Shown: in pieces, positions 17,721 to 25,765 of the stretch | Layout of the letters: each line of letters begins with the position of its first letter | Numbering within the stretch: the stretch's first letter is position 1 | NCBI GenBank assembly: GCA_021324415.1 | Contig: JAJPJF010000055.1 | Span: 1 to 41,646 of the forward strand | Origin: Nostocales cyanobacterium Centralia_MAG_434 | GTDB lineage: Bacteria > Cyanobacteriota > Cyanobacteriia > Cyanobacteriales > Nostocaceae | DNA: 41,646 bases | Direction of reading: 5' to 3' | Position numbers and translations under genes: made by a program | The notes under the pieces: model-generated | Databases searched by the model: none | What the model saw: only the letters and a program-made list of their open reading frames with translations | What the model was told of the DNA's origin: nothing

Positions 17721-18236
17721 TTAGCTCATGCCATATTTCTGTAAACTTATTTTCCAATCTGCCAAAACTCTAGGAGAAATGTGTTTACCCCGTTCCTTGA
17801 TTAAGGTATCAGCCATTGTTGTCACCTCTATCACTGTTTTGTGTCCTGTGTTTAGCATTTCAGCTAATAATCGCAGTGTTCTAGTGTAGGCAATATTGTA
17901 TGCCTTGCAGGTTTCGACAACTAGCCCATCATCACTAGCACAAATCAGCAATTGATGACGGGCAATAGCAATCGTAGATCGATCCGCAACGCTTAGAAGA
18001 GGTGATCTAACATTAAATTCTAGAAAACTGGCAAACATCTTTACTGTGGAAAGAGTCAGAGGTGTTAAGTATTGGTTAGCCGCTTGGCGAGTTGAAGGTT
18101 CTAGTTGATCTGAGTCTAGAAGTTCCTGAGCAATGTACAACGGGCTATAGTGCTGTTGTAGCCATCCCCATTCGTTCAACCAACAAAAATCGATGAGTGC
18201 AGTTGCGTCAAGAATTGTTCCATTAAGCAACTGCAT
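17721..18236 (-). CDS. PIN-like domain protein (putative toxin-type nuclease)
   Basis: A 171-residue protein with PIN-like layout: ILDATALIDF near the N-terminus (D10), IAQELL (E38), VADRSTIAIARH (D85) and an ASDDGLV motif (D102/D103). Four spaced acidic residues would bind a metal ion for RNA cleavage. It overlaps the end of the XRE-ImmA gene by 14 bp (ATG 18236, upstream stop at 18223-18225), indicating translational coupling. This two-gene order, a helix-turn-helix/zinc-peptidase protein then a PIN-like protein, is seen in toxin-antitoxin-like or defence-type modules. Whether it is a toxin is inferred from family and context; the peptidase could regulate it by cleavage. Confidence 0.7.
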   Translation of the reverse strand: MQLLNGTILDATALIDFCWLNEWGWLQQHYSPLYIAQELLDSDQLEPSTRQAANQYLTPLTLSTVKMFASFLEFNVRSPLLSVADRSTIAIARHQLLICASDDGLVVETCKAYNIAYTRTLRLLAEMLNTGHKTVIEVTTMADTLIKERGKHISPRVLADWKISLQKYGMS

Positions 18237-19326
18237 AAACCTCGTTTTCTTGACGATGCACCCGCAGTTTCTCAACAGTTAAGTTGAGTAACTCTGCTGC
18301 TTTCATTTCCGAAATCTTGCCTATTTTTAAGGATTGCCAAATTAAATATTCATAATGTTCATTTTCTGGGTATTCCTTGGCTGAGAGGGTTGGTGGTAAT
18401 TCCATCGAATTTTGCAAAGCAGCACCATCATGTTGCTTTTTATAAATTCCACATATTTTGGCTTTCTCCTTAGCAAGATCAATAATTCCCATTTCTGCTA
18501 AGCGATTCAAGATAACTAAGTAACTCACTCGAAAATGCCGTTTGAGTTTGACAATATCTTGGGTAAGTGCGTACATCTGCTCAAATTCAGCTTGAGGAAC
18601 AAGTAGATGGCTAGCAAAGTAATCAGCAACATGCTCTCGTGTTGTTTCTTCTTGTTTGTTTCCTTCTTCAATCAGGGTGTCTTGATACTCTACACGGTGA
18701 AAGATGAGGTGTCCAATTTCATGTGCTAGGGTAAACAATTGACGTTCAATGGTGATGTTATGGGTATTGACCAAAACAAAAGCACCTTCAATGTCGCTAC
18801 AAGCACTCAAACCAAAGAAATTTTTAATGGGGATGGGCTGGCGTAAAACTTTTAAACCTATTTCTCCGACAGAATGAAACAGGTTGGTAATGGGAGCGTC
18901 TCCTAAGCCCAGACGATGGCGAAATAAAGCAGCTATTGCCTGAATACGCTTTTCGTTGCCTTCAACTTGGTAGCAAGGTGTACTTTCTGGAGTGTAGGTT
19001 GGTAAGCCAACAGCTTGTTCTAAGGCGTTATAAGTTTGCAGCATTCGTAGCACTTGGGCAGCAAACTGGGCATTTGTGTTAAAAGAAACATGAGCACGGA
19101 ATCGGAAGTTAGGTAGTCCTTCACCTTGTGAGCGTAGCAAGTCATCAAGTGTAATGCCCAAAGTAGTCGCCAGAGCAGAAAGGATTTTACTATCTGGTAA
19201 AGTTTTGGCGTTCTCGTAGTTATTGATACTCTGGCGAGTTACTCCAGCTTGTTCTGCAAGTTGTTCTTGAGACAAGCCTAGACTTTTACGGTAGCGGATC
19301 AGATTTGCAGCAATGATCTCTTTCAT
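18223..19326 (-). CDS. XRE-family helix-turn-helix regulator with ImmA/IrrE metallopeptidase domain
   Basis: A 367-residue protein. Residues about 7-62 form an XRE helix-turn-helix (LGLSQEQLAEQAGVTRQSINNYE pattern). Residues about 150-260 form an ImmA/IrrE-type zinc peptidase with HEIGH (H202, E203, H206) in LFTLAHEIGHLIFHR and a downstream acidic ligand near E231 before ADYFASHLLVP. Members cut repressors or antitoxins, as ImmA cuts ImmR in ICEBs1. ATG 19326 is preferred over TTG 19362 because the HTH begins immediately and AGGA lies about 11 nt upstream. Two palindromes in the promoter suggest autoregulation. It forms a coupled pair with the PIN-like gene. Confidence 0.88.
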   Translation of the reverse strand: MKEIIAANLIRYRKSLGLSQEQLAEQAGVTRQSINNYENAKTLPDSKILSALATTLGITLDDLLRSQGEGLPNFRFRAHVSFNTNAQFAAQVLRMLQTYNALEQAVGLPTYTPESTPCYQVEGNEKRIQAIAALFRHRLGLGDAPITNLFHSVGEIGLKVLRQPIPIKNFFGLSACSDIEGAFVLVNTHNITIERQLFTLAHEIGHLIFHRVEYQDTLIEEGNKQEETTREHVADYFASHLLVPQAEFEQMYALTQDIVKLKRHFRVSYLVILNRLAEMGIIDLAKEKAKICGIYKKQHDGAALQNSMELPPTLSAKEYPENEHYEYLIWQSLKIGKISEMKAAELLNLTVEKLRVHRQENEVYAVA

Positions 19327-19366
19327 GGCTGATTTTGTCCTGCAATCGCTTGAGTGGTCCAAAAAA

Positions 19367-19383
19367 TGTCAAATTTATTGACA
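19367..19383. promoter_or_regulatory. Palindrome TGTCAA-N5-TTGACA upstream of the XRE-ImmA gene
   Basis: Perfect 6-bp arms (19367-19372 and 19378-19383) lie 41 bp upstream of the start codon, in the size range of an XRE dimer operator. TTGACA and its complement also match the -35 hexamer, so it may overlap a promoter. Confidence 0.6.
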
Positions 19384-19406
19384 TTATTTTTTCTGATTAT
19401 ATCCAA

Positions 19407-19430
19407 AAATGTAAAAGAACTTTTACATTT
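19407..19430. promoter_or_regulatory. 24-bp perfect palindrome upstream of the XRE-ImmA gene
   Basis: Arms AAATGTAAAAG (19407-19417) and CTTTTACATTT (19420-19430) are separated by 2 bp. It lies 81 bp upstream of the start codon. The length and perfect symmetry favour a protein operator over an RNA hairpin, since a 2-nt loop folds poorly. It differs in sequence from the nearer palindrome, so two regulators are possible. Confidence 0.6.
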
Positions 19431-19579
19431 ACCAAAATCCGCCGAATGCCCCATCCTTCTAAAAGGTGAGGATGTAAGGTAGGTCAAACCCTCCACGTTA
19501 CAGGCAGATAGTGCTTCTCAATGTTCAATGCAGTATATTTTGTATATCTTATATTTAAGTAACTCCTCACTTCACCAAG

Positions 19580-20758
19580 ATGCGCATCCTGCAAATAGTG
19601 CCTTCAATTTCACTCATTTATGGTGGTCCTAGTCAGATGGTGTTGGGTCTATCAGCAGCACTAGCACGGTCAGGAGTGGCAGTTACAATTCTTACAACTA
19701 ACAGTAATGGTGATACTGGTCAAAAACCCCTTGATGTTCCATTGAATGTAAGAGTGGAACAAGATGGCTATCAAATCATTTACTTCCGTTGTGCTCCCTT
19801 TCGTCGCTACAAATTCTCTGTTGATTTGCTCACATGGCTCAATCGTCATGCTCAGGAGTTTGACTTAGCCCATATTCATGCTTTATTTTCTCCCGTCAGT
19901 AGTGCAGCTGCGACTGTGTGTCGTTGGCAAAAGCTGCCATATATTTTGCGTCCTTTGGGAACTCTTGATCCCGCTGATCTACGTAAAAAAAAGCAACTTA
20001 AACAGCTTTATGCTGCAGTTTGGGAACGTTCAAATTTAGCAGGTGCATCAGCAGTTCACTTTACTAGTTTTCAGGAAGCAAAAATCTCAGAAAGATTTGG
20101 TGTCGCTACCCGCGATTTAGTCATTCCCTTGGGAGTTCAACAACAAAAGGAGAGACAAGAAGACGAGGAGAGTTTGGGAAGGAGACGGTTTGGGATGCCT
20201 GCAGATGTACCTGTGGTGCTATTTATGTCACGGATTGATCCGAAAAAGGGGTTAGATTTGCTGATTCCAGCTTTAGAAAAGCTGTTAACTATTGGGTTAA
20301 ATTTTCATTTTGTCTTGGCAGGAACAAATCCTCAAGACCCAAAATATGAAGAAAAGATACAATCTCAAATTCAGTCTTCATTGCTGCGATCGCACACAAC
20401 CATCACTGGTTTTGTCACGGGTGAATTAAAGACGGTTTTACTAAAAGCTGCCGACTTATTTGTCTTGCCATCCTACTATGAAAACTTTGGGATTGCTGTC
20501 GCTGAGGCAATGGCAGCAGGAATACCCGTATTAGTTTCAGACCAGGTACATATTTGTCAAGAGATACGGGATAGCGAGTCAGGGTGGGTGAGTCAATTAG
20601 ATGTAGCCGAAATCACCGATTTACTGCGCCTCGCCTTGCAAAATCCTTCAGAAAGACAACGGCGTGGAGCACTTGCTCAGCAGTATGCATTGAAACATTA
20701 CAGTTGGGATGCGATCGCTCATCAAACAATTCAGGCGTATAATCAAATTCTGTCTTGA
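19580..20758 (+). CDS. GT4-family glycosyltransferase
   Basis: A 392-residue GT-B fold enzyme transferring a sugar from a nucleotide donor, probably to a polysaccharide or glycolipid at the cytosolic membrane face. The N-terminus MRILQIVPSISLIYGGPSQMV matches the acceptor domain start of GT4 enzymes. The C-terminal domain shows MSRIDPKKGLDLLIPAL (about 214-230) and the donor-binding E-x7-E region YYENFGIAVAEAMAAGIPVLVSD (about 300-322). No other polysaccharide gene is near, so the acceptor is unknown. The peroxiredoxin gene starts 100 bp downstream and has its own upstream region. Confidence 0.9.
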   Translation: MRILQIVPSISLIYGGPSQMVLGLSAALARSGVAVTILTTNSNGDTGQKPLDVPLNVRVEQDGYQIIYFRCAPFRRYKFSVDLLTWLNRHAQEFDLAHIHALFSPVSSAAATVCRWQKLPYILRPLGTLDPADLRKKKQLKQLYAAVWERSNLAGASAVHFTSFQEAKISERFGVATRDLVIPLGVQQQKERQEDEESLGRRRFGMPADVPVVLFMSRIDPKKGLDLLIPALEKLLTIGLNFHFVLAGTNPQDPKYEEKIQSQIQSSLLRSHTTITGFVTGELKTVLLKAADLFVLPSYYENFGIAVAEAMAAGIPVLVSDQVHICQEIRDSESGWVSQLDVAEITDLLRLALQNPSERQRRGALAQQYALKHYSWDAIAHQTIQAYNQILS

Positions 20759-20858
20759 AAATTTGTATCAAACTGCTAAAGCCCAATCGATGAACCGGGG
20801 TTTATGCAATCATGGCAAGATAGAATACATAGGATATTTTAGCTACAGGGAATTTCAC

Positions 20859-21497
20859 ATGGTTCTCCATCTAGGTGACACAGTACCCAACTTTACTCAA
20901 GCCTCCACACATGGCGACATCAATTTTTATGATTGGGCTGGCGATAGCTGGGTAGTGCTATTCTCCCACCCAGCAGACTTTACTCCTGTTTGTACAACTG
21001 AACTAGGGCAAGTTGCCAAACTTAAGCCAGAATTTGACAAGCGTAATGTTAAAGTCATAGCCCTGAGTGTTGATGATGTTGACTCTCACAAAGGATGGGT
21101 AGGAGATATCGAGGAAACTCAAAATACCACCCTCAACTACCCAATTTTGGCTGATGCAGATCGTAAAGTTTCTGACCTTTACGACATGATCCATCCCAAC
21201 GCCAACGCGGCGCTAACAGTGCGCACAGTCTTCGTTATCGATCCCAACAGAAAACTGCGTCTGACTTTAACTTATCCTCCCAGCACCGGACGCAACTTTG
21301 ATGAAATTCTCCGGGTGATTGATTCGCTGCAATTAACAGATGATTACAGCGTAGCAACACCAGTGGATTGGAAAGATGGTGATGATTGCGTGATTGTCCC
21401 CTCACTTAAAGATCCAGAAGTACTCAAGGAAAAATTCCCCAAAGGATACAAAGAAGTTAAGCCTTATCTGCGGCTGACTCCTCAACCCAATAAGTAA
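20859..21497 (+). CDS. 1-Cys peroxiredoxin (Prx6 type)
   Basis: A 212-residue cytosolic peroxidase reducing H2O2 and organic peroxides. The active site is SHPADFTPVCTTELG with peroxidatic C45 and the conserved Pro/Thr before it. Length, the long C-terminal domain ending KPYLRLTPQP, and lack of an obvious resolving Cys fit the Prx6/1-Cys class. The start is ATG 20859 with AGGG about 8 nt upstream; the open frame continues 50 codons upstream into the glycosyltransferase gene, but that part is unrelated to the family. In plants and cyanobacteria such proteins are linked to desiccation and oxidative stress. A long hairpin lies 35 bp past the stop. Confidence 0.93.
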   Translation: MVLHLGDTVPNFTQASTHGDINFYDWAGDSWVVLFSHPADFTPVCTTELGQVAKLKPEFDKRNVKVIALSVDDVDSHKGWVGDIEETQNTTLNYPILADADRKVSDLYDMIHPNANAALTVRTVFVIDPNRKLRLTLTYPPSTGRNFDEILRVIDSLQLTDDYSVATPVDWKDGDDCVIVPSLKDPEVLKEKFPKGYKEVKPYLRLTPQPNK

Positions 21498-21531
21498 ATC
21501 TGGCAAAGTTATCAATAAACCCCTTTAGGGT

Positions 21532-21576
21532 AGGGAAGAGGGAACGGGTGCTGGTCTCACCTGTTTCCTCTTCCCT
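21532..21576 (+). terminator. Long hairpin downstream of the peroxiredoxin gene
   Basis: The arms AGGGAAGAGG (21532-21541) and CCTCTTCCCT (21567-21576) pair perfectly, and the inner GAACGGGTG/CACCTGTTT also pairs with wobbles, giving about 19 bp around a 7-nt loop. No T-run follows, so it may be a 3' stabiliser or interspersed repeat rather than a classical terminator. Confidence 0.5.
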
Positions 21577-21595
21577 GTTGCCTAAAAAAGTATAA

Positions 21596-21766
21596 TTAAG
21601 TTTTATCAAACTACTTGCAAACAATATTGGTCGATTACCTGTTGTCAGTAGAAAAGACCCGCGTCATCTTGTTGGTTATCTGGGACGCTCAGGTATTCTG
21701 GCTACTTGGATGCGTCGGCTTGAGGAAGAACAAATTCTTGAGCCTGGCTGGTTATCTCGTCGATGA
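21596..21766 (+). pseudogene. Remnant: C-terminus of a CBS-domain (ClC chloride channel-like) protein
   Basis: The frame through 21614-21766 reads LLANNIGRLPVVSRKDPR, then HLVGYLGRSGIL and ATWMRRLEEEQ before a stop. NIGRLPVV...LVGYL is the end of a CBS domain, and the tail resembles cyanobacterial ClC-type chloride channels. No start codon or upstream coding sequence exists: the frame is closed by a stop at 21593-21595. It is the decayed 3' end of a gene lost by deletion or rearrangement. An overlapping 71-codon frame at 21615-21830 is a shadow. Confidence 0.65.
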
Positions 21767-21886
21767 GTTATGTAGAGAACCCTCTATCTGTAATTCACTA
21801 GACAAAAAGGGTTGTTTGCTATATACTTAAGGGTACTAATAAAATATTAAGCATGCTTAACAACCTAAAGTTTTTTTATTATCATT

Positions 21887-21909
21887 TGATATATCAGTCT
21901 GATATATCA
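21887..21909. promoter_or_regulatory. Tandem palindromes at the padR start (likely PadR operator)
   Basis: Two copies of the palindrome TGATATATCA (21887-21896 and 21900-21909) are 13 bp centre to centre and end 2 bp before the ATG. PadR-type winged-helix dimers bind such dyads and usually repress their own operon. The overlap with the start region means binding would also block translation initiation or transcript elongation. Confidence 0.75.
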
Positions 21910-21911
21910 GA

Positions 21912-22448
21912 ATGTTAAGACTAGCATCATTAGGTTTTTTATCTCAGGAGCCGTTGAATGGCTACCGACTCAAGCAACAGCTTGAGACATATATGGGTAG
22001 CTGTATCTGCGCTAACTATGGAGCAATTTACCCGTTACTGAAGCGAATGGAGGAGCATGGGGAGATTACGCTGCTTTCTGAAGAAATGGTTGAGGGAGGG
22101 CAAAGTAAAAAAGTCTACGGTATAACGGCCTTAGGGCGTGAGCGCTGGCGAGAAGAAATGCTGGCAAATCCACATGAAAGTTGGGTGAATGCTCGCTCCC
22201 GATTCGTCATCAAGTTTTTCTTCTTCAGCCTTTTGCAACCTGCGGAAAGGTTGCAATTAATAGAGCATCGCTTAATGATTTGTCGCTTGCGTTTAGCTAG
22301 TAAGCAAGCAGAAAAGCCCGCAACAGATGTCTATCAAGTCACTGTACAACAGCGAGCACTTGAGATGATCCAATCGGAAATTGAGTGGCTGACAAAGCAA
22401 CTTGCTAGGGAGCAACAAGAGTTAGCCCAAAAAATTCCAGAGCAATAG
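21912..22448 (+). CDS. PadR-family transcriptional regulator
   Basis: A 178-residue regulator. The N-terminal winged helix (about 1-85) begins LRLASLGFLSQEPLNGYRLKQ and has the recognition region YGAIYPLLKRMEEHGEITL, typical of PadR. The C-terminal half (about 95-175) is helical and probably a dimerisation or ligand domain. The ATG directly follows the tandem palindrome with no ribosome site, so the transcript may be leaderless or weakly translated. Genes for an RND permease (60 bp downstream) and membrane fusion protein follow on the same strand. It most likely represses this efflux operon until a substrate relieves it, as in other PadR-efflux pairs. Confidence 0.88.
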   Translation: MLRLASLGFLSQEPLNGYRLKQQLETYMGSCICANYGAIYPLLKRMEEHGEITLLSEEMVEGGQSKKVYGITALGRERWREEMLANPHESWVNARSRFVIKFFFFSLLQPAERLQLIEHRLMICRLRLASKQAEKPATDVYQVTVQQRALEMIQSEIEWLTKQLAREQQELAQKIPEQ

Positions 22449-22508
22449 ATAGACAGTGAAGCCATCGTTGCTCAAAACAGACTATCCCTTACCGCGGATC
22501 TACTAATT

Positions 22509-25500
22509 ATGATGTGGATTGTTAGAATTGCCTTGCGTCTCCCTTACACTTTTGTGGTTGGCGCGTTGTTGATTCTGATTTTGGGTGTAGTAACTATTAA
22601 CCGGATGACCACAGATATCTTCCCGGAAATCAATATTCCGGTGGTTAGTGTCATTTGGTCCTATAACGGCGTTTCACCTGATGAGATGGAGAAACGCATT
22701 GTGACAGTCAGTGAACGTGCATTCACGACGACTGTCAATGACATCGAACACATGGAATCACAATCCATGAAAGGTGTCAGTGTGATCAAAGTCTTTTTTC
22801 AGCCAGGAGCAAAGATAGAAGCTGCTGTGGCACAGTTAACGGCTACATCCCAAACAGTGCTGCGGGTTATGCCACCAGGAATTGTACCGCCACTCATTCT
22901 GAGATATAGCGCTTCCAACGTGCCGATTTTGCAGATGGGGGTAGGTTCCAAATCGCTTTCTGAGCAAGAGCTTTATGACTTGGGACTCAATTTTATTCGT
23001 ACCCAATTGGCAACAGTGCAAGGTGCTTCTGTACCATTGCCTTATGGTGGTAAAGCTCGGCAAATCATGGTTGATCTTGACACTCAAGCTCTGTTAAGTA
23101 AAGGGCTGGCAGCAACAGATGTGGTGTCGGCAATCAATGCCCAAAATTTGATATTGCCAGCCGGCAGTGCCAAGATTGGCGATCGCGACTACAACGTGAG
23201 CCTCAATAGTAGCCCAGAGGCAGTGGAAGCGTTGAACAATCTGCCGATCAAAGAAGTGAACGGCGCAATGGTCTATATCCGCGATGTAGCACAAGTTCAC
23301 GATGGATTTGCAGTACAGACTAATATCGTACGTCAAGATGGGCAGAGGTCTAGCTTATTGACCATCCTCAAAAGTGGCGGTGCTTCCACCTTGGATGTTG
23401 TGAATCGGATTAAACAAGTTCTCCCTAGGATTCAATCCACTTTACCCCCCGAGTTGGATTTGAAATTACTCTTCGACCAGTCCTTATTTGTTCGGGCTTC
23501 ACTAGAAGGTGTTGTAAAAGAAGCAGTCATTGCTGCATGTTTAACGGCAACGATGATTCTGCTATTTCTGGGCAGTTGGCGCAGCACTATTATCGTTGCT
23601 ATTTCCATCCCGCTGTCGATTTTGTGTTCCATTATCGTCATGAGTTTGTTAGGGCAAACGCTCAATATCATGACCTTGGGTGGACTTGCTTTAGCAGTAG
23701 GAATTCTCGTGGATGATGCGACGGTGGAAATTGAAAATATCCATCGGAATCTAGGTCAGGGAAAACCTATTAAGCAAGCAATTCTGGATGGGGCTCAGCA
23801 AATTGCTACTCCTGCTTTGGTGGCAACGTTTGCCATATGTATTGTGTTTACACCTGTTGTTTTTCTAACGGGAGTTTCGCAGTCATTATTTACACCATTG
23901 GCAATGGCAGTGGTGTTTGCGATGCTGTCTTCTTACCTACTATCGCGCACACTGGTGCCCACAATGGCACAGTATTTGCTCAAGAGTGAGGTACATCTCT
24001 ACCAAGATGAAAACTCACACGCCACGGCTGGTTGGATTTGGCGAATACATCACCAATTTAATCAGGGGTTTGATTGGATGCGCGATCGCTATCGCAGTGC
24101 ACTGGCTTGGGGATTGAGCAATCGGATCTGGGTATTATTTTTGGTGATTGCCTTTTGTAGTAGTGCTGTTGCGCTACTGCCTTTTGTTGGACAAAATTTC
24201 TTCCCACAGGTAGATGCAGGTCAATTTCGTCTCCATGTGCGTGCTCCAGCTGCCACCCGAATTGAAGAAACCGAGCGACTTTTTGGTCAAGTAGAGAACA
24301 AAATTCGGCAAGTGATTCCCGCCGAAGAAATCACAACGATTTTGGACAATATCGGCTTGCCAGTGGGAGGAATTAACCTAGCATTTAGTGACAGCGCCAC
24401 CATTGGTTCTGCAGATGGAGAAATTTTAGTGGCGCTCAATCAAGAACATCATGGTCCAACTTGGGGATATGTGAAGCGACTTCGTCAAGAACTGCGATCT
24501 GAGTTTCCGCAGTTAAGCTTCTTTTTCCAGCCTGCTGATATCGTCAGCCAGATCCTTAACTTTGGTTTGCCTGCTCCGATAGATATTCAGGTGTTGGGGC
24601 GAAAAGACGTAGAAAAGAACTACCAAATTGCTAAGCAAATTCAAGCACGAGTTGCACAAATTCCTGGTGCTGTGGACGTGCATTTGCACCAAGTGGTCAA
24701 CGAGCCAGAATTACATATTGACATTGACCGCACACAAGCAGAACAGGCTGGGCTGTCTCAACGAGATGTAGCAAACAATATTCTCACATCTCTTAGTTCT
24801 AGTGGTCAGGCATCACCCAACTACTGGCTGAATCCTAAGAATGGAGTGAACTACCTAGTTGCAGTACAAACACCTACAGACAAATTAGATACGGTGGATG
24901 CACTAGAAACGACTCCAGTAACGGGCGGTTCTAATTCATCACTGTTATTGAGCAATTTGGCTACTCTCAAACGTCGCACCACAACATCTGTAGTCAATCA
25001 CTATAATGTGCAACCTGTATTTGATATTTACGCTAATGTTCAAGACCGTGACCTTGGGAGCGTATCCCAGGAAATTTACAAAATTGTAGCTGAGCTCAAG
25101 TCGAAGTTACCTAAAGGTAGCTTTATTGAAGTGCGTGGTCAGGTAGGAACAATGAACTCCTCCTTTATAAGTTTGGGAATAGGGCTATTGTTTGCAATTA
25201 TGCTGGTTTACTTCCTCATGGTTGTGAACTTTCAGTCTTGGCTAGATCCGTTCATCATCATGATGGCACTGCCCTGTGCTTTAGCAGGTATTGTTTGGAT
25301 GCTGTATGTCACTCAGACAACCTTAAGTGTTCCCTCATTAATGGGAGCAATTATGAGTATTGGTGTAGCAACTGCCAATAGTATTTTGCTAGTCACCTTT
25401 GCTAACGACCAGCGCCCACTGGGTAAGAGAGCACATGAAGCAGCACTCTTGGCTGGTTATACTCGCTTACGTCCAGTCTTGATGACAGCACTGGCAATGA

Positions 25501-25730
25501 TTATTGGTATGGTGCCAATGGCACTAGGGTTAGGGGAAGGTGGTGAACAAAATGCTCCCCTGGGACGAGCAGTGATTGGTGGGTTATCTGCAGCTACCTT
25601 TGCAACCCTATTTTTTGTACCTGTTGTTTATAGCAAGCTACGGTATAAACAACCTCAAAATCTAGATCACTCTGGTGTTGAGTGGAACGAGCAACCAACC
25701 GTTGTCTCAAATTCAGCGAAGACGTTGTAA
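22509..25730 (+). CDS. RND efflux permease (AcrB/HAE1-like), pump 1
   Basis: A 1073-residue inner-membrane antiporter. It starts with a cytosolic tail and TM1, then a large periplasmic loop (FPEINIPVVSV...), TM2-6 at about 330-480, a second loop and TM7-12 at about 870-1040. TM4 keeps the Asp pair in GILVDDATVEIENI. TM10 reads GVATANSILLVTFAND, so the Lys of E. coli AcrB (K940) is absent, as in a large subgroup of RND permeases, suggesting a variant proton relay. The start is ATG ATG 22509. It sits between padR and its membrane fusion partner; no outer-membrane TolC gene is present, so an unlinked one is needed. Substrates are unknown. Confidence 0.92.
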   Translation: MMWIVRIALRLPYTFVVGALLILILGVVTINRMTTDIFPEINIPVVSVIWSYNGVSPDEMEKRIVTVSERAFTTTVNDIEHMESQSMKGVSVIKVFFQPGAKIEAAVAQLTATSQTVLRVMPPGIVPPLILRYSASNVPILQMGVGSKSLSEQELYDLGLNFIRTQLATVQGASVPLPYGGKARQIMVDLDTQALLSKGLAATDVVSAINAQNLILPAGSAKIGDRDYNVSLNSSPEAVEALNNLPIKEVNGAMVYIRDVAQVHDGFAVQTNIVRQDGQRSSLLTILKSGGASTLDVVNRIKQVLPRIQSTLPPELDLKLLFDQSLFVRASLEGVVKEAVIAACLTATMILLFLGSWRSTIIVAISIPLSILCSIIVMSLLGQTLNIMTLGGLALAVGILVDDATVEIENIHRNLGQGKPIKQAILDGAQQIATPALVATFAICIVFTPVVFLTGVSQSLFTPLAMAVVFAMLSSYLLSRTLVPTMAQYLLKSEVHLYQDENSHATAGWIWRIHHQFNQGFDWMRDRYRSALAWGLSNRIWVLFLVIAFCSSAVALLPFVGQNFFPQVDAGQFRLHVRAPAATRIEETERLFGQVENKIRQVIPAEEITTILDNIGLPVGGINLAFSDSATIGSADGEILVALNQEHHGPTWGYVKRLRQELRSEFPQLSFFFQPADIVSQILNFGLPAPIDIQVLGRKDVEKNYQIAKQIQARVAQIPGAVDVHLHQVVNEPELHIDIDRTQAEQAGLSQRDVANNILTSLSSSGQASPNYWLNPKNGVNYLVAVQTPTDKLDTVDALETTPVTGGSNSSLLLSNLATLKRRTTTSVVNHYNVQPVFDIYANVQDRDLGSVSQEIYKIVAELKSKLPKGSFIEVRGQVGTMNSSFISLGIGLLFAIMLVYFLMVVNFQSWLDPFIIMMALPCALAGIVWMLYVTQTTLSVPSLMGAIMSIGVATANSILLVTFANDQRPLGKRAHEAALLAGYTRLRPVLMTALAMIIGMVPMALGLGEGGEQNAPLGRAVIGGLSAATFATLFFVPVVYSKLRYKQPQNLDHSGVEWNEQPTVVSNSAKTL

Positions 25731-25765
25731 ATATCCAAGGAAGCGATCGCAAAAGGAGCCATTTT

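Noticed and set aside
20709-20858. 50-codon upstream extension of the peroxiredoxin frame
   Set aside because: It overlaps the glycosyltransferase end and is not part of the Prx6 family; ATG 20859 begins the conserved domain.
21615-21830. 71-codon frame beginning with TTG
   Set aside because: It is a shadow of the CBS-domain remnant in another frame.
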